DNA of 9,502 bases, taken from the NCBI GenBank assembly GCA_021797265.1, contig JAJZZZ010000052.1:1-9502 (forward strand), given 5' to 3'. The position numbers and the translations under genes are program-made. Below the pieces are notes generated by a model. That model was not told where the DNA came from. It saw only the letters and a program-made list of their open reading frames with translations, and did not search any database. Positions 7,629 to 9,502 of this stretch are shown here, piece after piece (positions within the stretch are counted from its first letter, which is position 1; each line of letters starts with the position of its first letter). The DNA comes from Thermoplasmata archaeon. GTDB lineage: Archaea; Thermoplasmatota; Thermoplasmata; Thermoplasmatales; Thermoplasmataceae.

Positions 7629-8617
7629 CTTCTCATCCTCCTCATGTTCATCATCATCTTCCTTACGTCTCCAGCATCCTCCTGTCTTATGTCCCTGCCT
7701 GTGTACTGCAGGAATACTTCATCGAGGGATGGTTTTTGCACAGTCATCCTGATGATAGTCAGTTTCTTTTCAGAAACATAGTTAATCAGGGAAGGCAGGA
7801 CTTCATCGGAATTTTTAACAGTAACCCTGACAATGTTTGGCCCAAAATCCTTGGTTTCCGTGGCCTGTGGAAACTGCTTCATCACATCAGCATCTTCCTG
7901 GCTCTTGAAAGTCATCTGGACTATGTCTCCCTTCAGGCTTGACTTCAAGTCTTCAGGTGTGCCTGTTATGAGGATTTTTCCGTGGTCAATGATTGATATC
8001 CTGTTGGCAAGCGCATCAACCTCCTCCAGGTAGTGGCTTGTAAGAATTATAGTTACATTGAGCTTTTTCTGTATATCTCTCACATATTCCCACATCTGGG
8101 TCCTTGTCTGGACATCCAGGCCAAGTGTTGGCTCATCGAGAAACAAAATCTTAGGGTCATGGACAAGACCTACGATTAGTTCAAGCCGCTTCCTCATTCC
8201 TCCGGAATACTGCTTAACGTATCTGCCTGCAGCCTCTTCCAGGTCCACCAGATTCAACAGCTTCGCAATTCTCTCATTTGCAGTGTCCTTGGGGACATCA
8301 TAAAACCTTGACACCATCATAAGGTTCTCATATCCTGTAAGATCCTCATCTGTGGTGAGATCCTGCGGGACCACTCCGATGGATTTCCTGACATCCATTG
8401 AATGTTTTCTTATGTCAAACCCATTGACTAAAGCAGTGCCCGTTGTGGGCGTAATTCTAGTGGTCAGAAGGTTAATGGTAGTGCTTTTTCCAGCCCCATT
8501 TGGGCCAAGCAGACCATAAACTTCACCTTCGTCTATTTCTATATTTATGCTGTCAATGGCTTTTATCTTTCCAGAATACGTTTTGGAAAGATTTTCAGTT
8601 TTGATAATAACTGCCAT
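7625..8617 (-). CDS. ABC transporter ATP-binding protein (DrrA-like exporter subunit)
   Basis: The 330-residue ATPase powers the ABC-2 permease that follows. Motifs: Walker A GPNGAGKST (38-46), Q-loop Gln85, signature Y-S-G-G-M-R-K-R (137-144, with Tyr in place of the usual Leu), Walker B I-L-F-L-D-E-P (157-163), D-loop L-G-L-D (165-168) and switch His195. The C-terminal extension ends with P-S-L-D-E-V-F-L-Q-Y-T-G-R (296-308), characteristic of the DrrA/daunorubicin-resistance branch. After it comes an unusual Met/Arg-rich tail of about ten residues. I start at ATG 8617 because GGAGTGA lies 8 nt upstream. The in-frame GTG at 8629 would overlap the padR stop by four bases but has no ribosome-binding sequence. 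The gene is second in an operon with padR, whose product probably controls it. Confidence 0.93.
   Translation of the reverse strand: MAVIIKTENLSKTYSGKIKAIDSINIEIDEGEVYGLLGPNGAGKSTTINLLTTRITPTTGTALVNGFDIRKHSMDVRKSIGVVPQDLTTDEDLTGYENLMMVSRFYDVPKDTANERIAKLLNLVDLEEAAGRYVKQYSGGMRKRLELIVGLVHDPKILFLDEPTLGLDVQTRTQMWEYVRDIQKKLNVTIILTSHYLEEVDALANRISIIDHGKILITGTPEDLKSSLKGDIVQMTFKSQEDADVMKQFPQATETKDFGPNIVRVTVKNSDEVLPSLINYVSEKKLTIIRMTVQKPSLDEVFLQYTGRDIRQEDAGDVRKMMMNMRRMRR
7637..7641 (-). promoter_or_regulatory. Shine-Dalgarno sequence of the permease gene
   Basis: GGAGG on the - strand lies 8 nt before the permease ATG at 7628. It is inside the last codons of the ATPase gene and contributes to its Arg-rich tail. 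It is one of two clear ribosome-binding sequences in the window, both in front of internal operon genes. Confidence 0.75.
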
Positions 8618-8625
8618 CCAGCGAT

Positions 8626-8632
8626 TCACTCC
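8626..8632 (-). promoter_or_regulatory. Shine-Dalgarno sequence deciding the ATPase start
   Basis: GGAGTGA on the - strand, close to the ideal GGAGGTGA, ends 8 nt before the ATG at 8617. Its last three bases are the TGA stop codon of padR. This favours ATG 8617 over the GTG at 8629 as the ATPase start and suggests re-initiation after padR. Confidence 0.7.
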
Positions 8633-9117
8633 AGTTTCAGTTTAGACAATCTATCTGCAATTTCCTTAATTCTGTCGCTGTATTCCTTCAGGCCGCCCTG
8701 CTCGTCTTCAAGGTAGGAAATATAACCTTCCATTTCGGTTATGATTTTGTCAACATCCCAGCCTTCGGTATTTACCTTTTTGGATTGCCCTGGCCTCAAT
8801 CCAATTTCCTCAGCTCCTTCCGGAGTAAGTGAATATCTGAGGTCCTCTTCCTTCTTGATGAGCCCGTCCTTAAGCAATGCGTTCAAGAGAGGGTAAATTG
8901 TGCCGGGGCTTGGCCTCCACCAGCCCATGGTTTGCCTCTGGACCGTCTCGATAATTTCAGATCCCCTGAGGTTTTTCTGGCTCAGCAGCCACAGAACGTA
9001 ATACCTCATGCCTCCGTGCCGCCTGAAATTCTTGGCAAAGTTAAAATTTCCTGGATCAAAATTTCTGAAAAAGTCTCTGTTGAAACCCATGTCCTTTTCA
9101 TCATCGTGCCTAAACAT
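8626..9117 (-). CDS. PadR-family transcriptional regulator
   Basis: The 163-residue DNA-binding protein is first in the operon and probably represses the exporter genes behind it. Residues 37-105 form the PadR winged helix, with the hallmark P-S-P-G-T-I-Y-P-L-L (69-78) followed by L-K-D-G-L-I (82-87) and the wing L-R-Y-S-L-T-P-E-G (93-101). The C-terminal part (about 120-162) is a charged helix suited to the dimerisation coiled coil of the family. The first 36 residues are an extra leader rich in Phe, Asn, Arg and Asp, unusual for PadR proteins, which mostly begin close to the winged helix. A later start at Met37 is conceivable, but the ATG at 9117 directly follows the operator and promoter. 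PadR proteins commonly sense small toxic compounds and control adjacent pumps, which fits this context; the ligand cannot be read from the sequence. Confidence 0.9.
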   Translation of the reverse strand: MFRHDDEKDMGFNRDFFRNFDPGNFNFAKNFRRHGGMRYYVLWLLSQKNLRGSEIIETVQRQTMGWWRPSPGTIYPLLNALLKDGLIKKEEDLRYSLTPEGAEEIGLRPGQSKKVNTEGWDVDKIITEMEGYISYLEDEQGGLKEYSDRIKEIADRLSKLKLE

Positions 9118-9138
9118 TCGATATCGAAAAGATATCGA
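9118..9138 (-). promoter_or_regulatory. Perfect inverted repeat, probable PadR operator
   Basis: TCGATATC (9118-9125) and its exact reverse complement GATATCGA (9131-9138) flank a 5-nt spacer, giving a 21-bp dyad. It lies between the TATA element and the padR ATG and covers the predicted transcription start. A dimeric repressor bound here would block RNA polymerase, so autoregulation of the operon is the likely role. That PadR itself is the binder is inferred from position only. Confidence 0.6.
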
Positions 9139-9140
9139 GA

Positions 9141-9152
9141 ATATGTATTAAA
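9141..9152 (-). promoter_or_regulatory. TATA element of the padR-ABC operon
   Basis: On the - strand the stretch reads TTTAATACATAT. If TACATAT is the TATA box, transcription starts at about the ATG (9117). If TTTAATA is, a leader of about 6 nt results. No ribosome-binding sequence precedes the ATG, consistent with a leaderless or nearly leaderless mRNA. Confidence 0.5.
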
Positions 9153-9189
9153 TTATTCCCATTGTGAGAATTTAAGCTGAAAAGGTACC

Positions 9190-9225
9190 CTAAAGAAAAA
9201 AAACAGGGAAAATTTAAAAATGTTG
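9190..9225 (-). terminator. T-tract terminator of the amino-acid permease gene
   Basis: On the - strand, just after the permease stop, there is a run of five T (9216-9220), a short T-rich stretch and then a run of eight T (9196-9203). No strong hairpin is visible. Such T-runs are the usual archaeal termination signal, and the next gene on this strand has its own promoter. Confidence 0.5.
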
Positions 9226-9227
9226 GA

Positions 9228-9502
9228 TTATAGGGAGAAATCCCCTATAAGCTCCAGTTTCTTGTTGTATTTCTTCCTCACAACAAACGTTACAAGGACC
9301 GTGATAATTATCCAGACCAGTGCACCATATATTCCATAGACATAGGGAACGCTGAGATTGTAGTCTACAGCAATGAATATTGCAAAGATCAGAAGAATTG
9401 TGGAAATGCTTGGCACAACCAAGTGCCGAATGTAATTGATTTTTTTGCCTTGTTTCTTCTTGTAAACGTAGAGTGAGGTGTTGGTAAGTATGTGAATCAG
9501 AT
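9228..9502 (-). CDS. Amino-acid permease, APC family (C-terminal part, cut by window edge)
   Basis: The reading frame is open from 9500 to the TAA at 9228-9230, giving the last 90 residues of a protein whose start lies beyond the window. A TTG at 9422 could be read as a start, but the 26 codons before it are open and protein-like, so it is internal. Visible parts: the end of one membrane segment (about 1-13), a positively charged loop (Y-K-K-K-Q-G-K-K, 13-20), a segment at 26-45, another at 52-74 and a basic cytoplasmic tail. This resembles the C-terminal end of APC-superfamily amino-acid permeases of acidophilic archaea, where a charged loop is followed by H-L-x-V-P and two final helices. 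The family call is from memory of such sequences; substrate unknown. It would be a cytoplasmic-membrane transporter for amino acids or related compounds. Confidence 0.65.
   Translation of the reverse strand, partial: LIHILTNTSLYVYKKKQGKKINYIRHLVVPSISTILLIFAIFIAVDYNLSVPYVYGIYGALVWIIITVLVTFVVRKKYNKKLELIGDFSL

Noticed and set aside
1..9502. CRISPR arrays, insertion sequences, tRNA or rRNA genes
   Set aside because: No regularly spaced repeats, terminal inverted repeats with a transposase, cloverleaf-forming segments or conserved rRNA stretches were seen on either strand.

Overview
The window is a gene-dense stretch of an archaeal chromosome, most likely from the order Thermoplasmatales. The strongest evidence is the AAA+ ATPase at 958-3195. 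It aligns, from memory, almost residue for residue with the VAT protein of Thermoplasma acidophilum, and with the start chosen here it has the same length (745 aa). An archaeal-type release factor aRF1, an archaeal UMP kinase, TATA boxes about 25 nt before start codons, many apparently leaderless genes and strong use of AGG/AGA arginine codons agree. GC content looks like the mid-40s percent by eye. Nothing resembles a phage, a transposon, a CRISPR array or an RNA gene, and there is no gene-free gap longer than about 120 nt.

Layout, left to right. (1) 18-857 (+): two-domain sulfurtransferase with a mercaptopyruvate-type active-site loop. (2) 958-3195 (+): VAT/Cdc48 unfoldase. (3) 3302-3568 (+): small PRC-barrel protein. 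(4) 3570-4808 (-): aRF1, converging on the PRC-barrel gene with one base between stop codons. (5) 4858-5535 (+): UMP kinase, diverging from aRF1 across a 49-nt gap in which one TATA-like element sits midway between the two start codons. (6) 5532-6689 (-): a radical-SAM-like protein that has lost two of the three cluster cysteines and whose stop codon overlaps that of UMP kinase. (7) 6807-9117 (-): a three-gene operon of PadR-type regulator, ABC ATPase and ABC-2 permease, with a perfect inverted repeat between the padR promoter and its start. (8) 9228-9502 (-): the C-terminal end of an amino-acid permease of the APC type, cut by the window edge.

Genes 2-5 are housekeeping functions: protein unfolding for the proteasome, translation termination and pyrimidine nucleotide synthesis. 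First genes of transcription units appear leaderless, with a TATA box about 25 nt before the ATG. The two internal operon genes instead carry clear Shine-Dalgarno sequences. The padR-ABC operon looks like an autoregulated export system of the DrrAB type.

I do not see a clear undescribed multi-gene system. The points most worth following are the radical-SAM-like protein without its cysteine triad, the shared promoter between aRF1 and UMP kinase, and the operator-like inverted repeat of the padR operon. Family and motif comparisons are from memory; no search was run.
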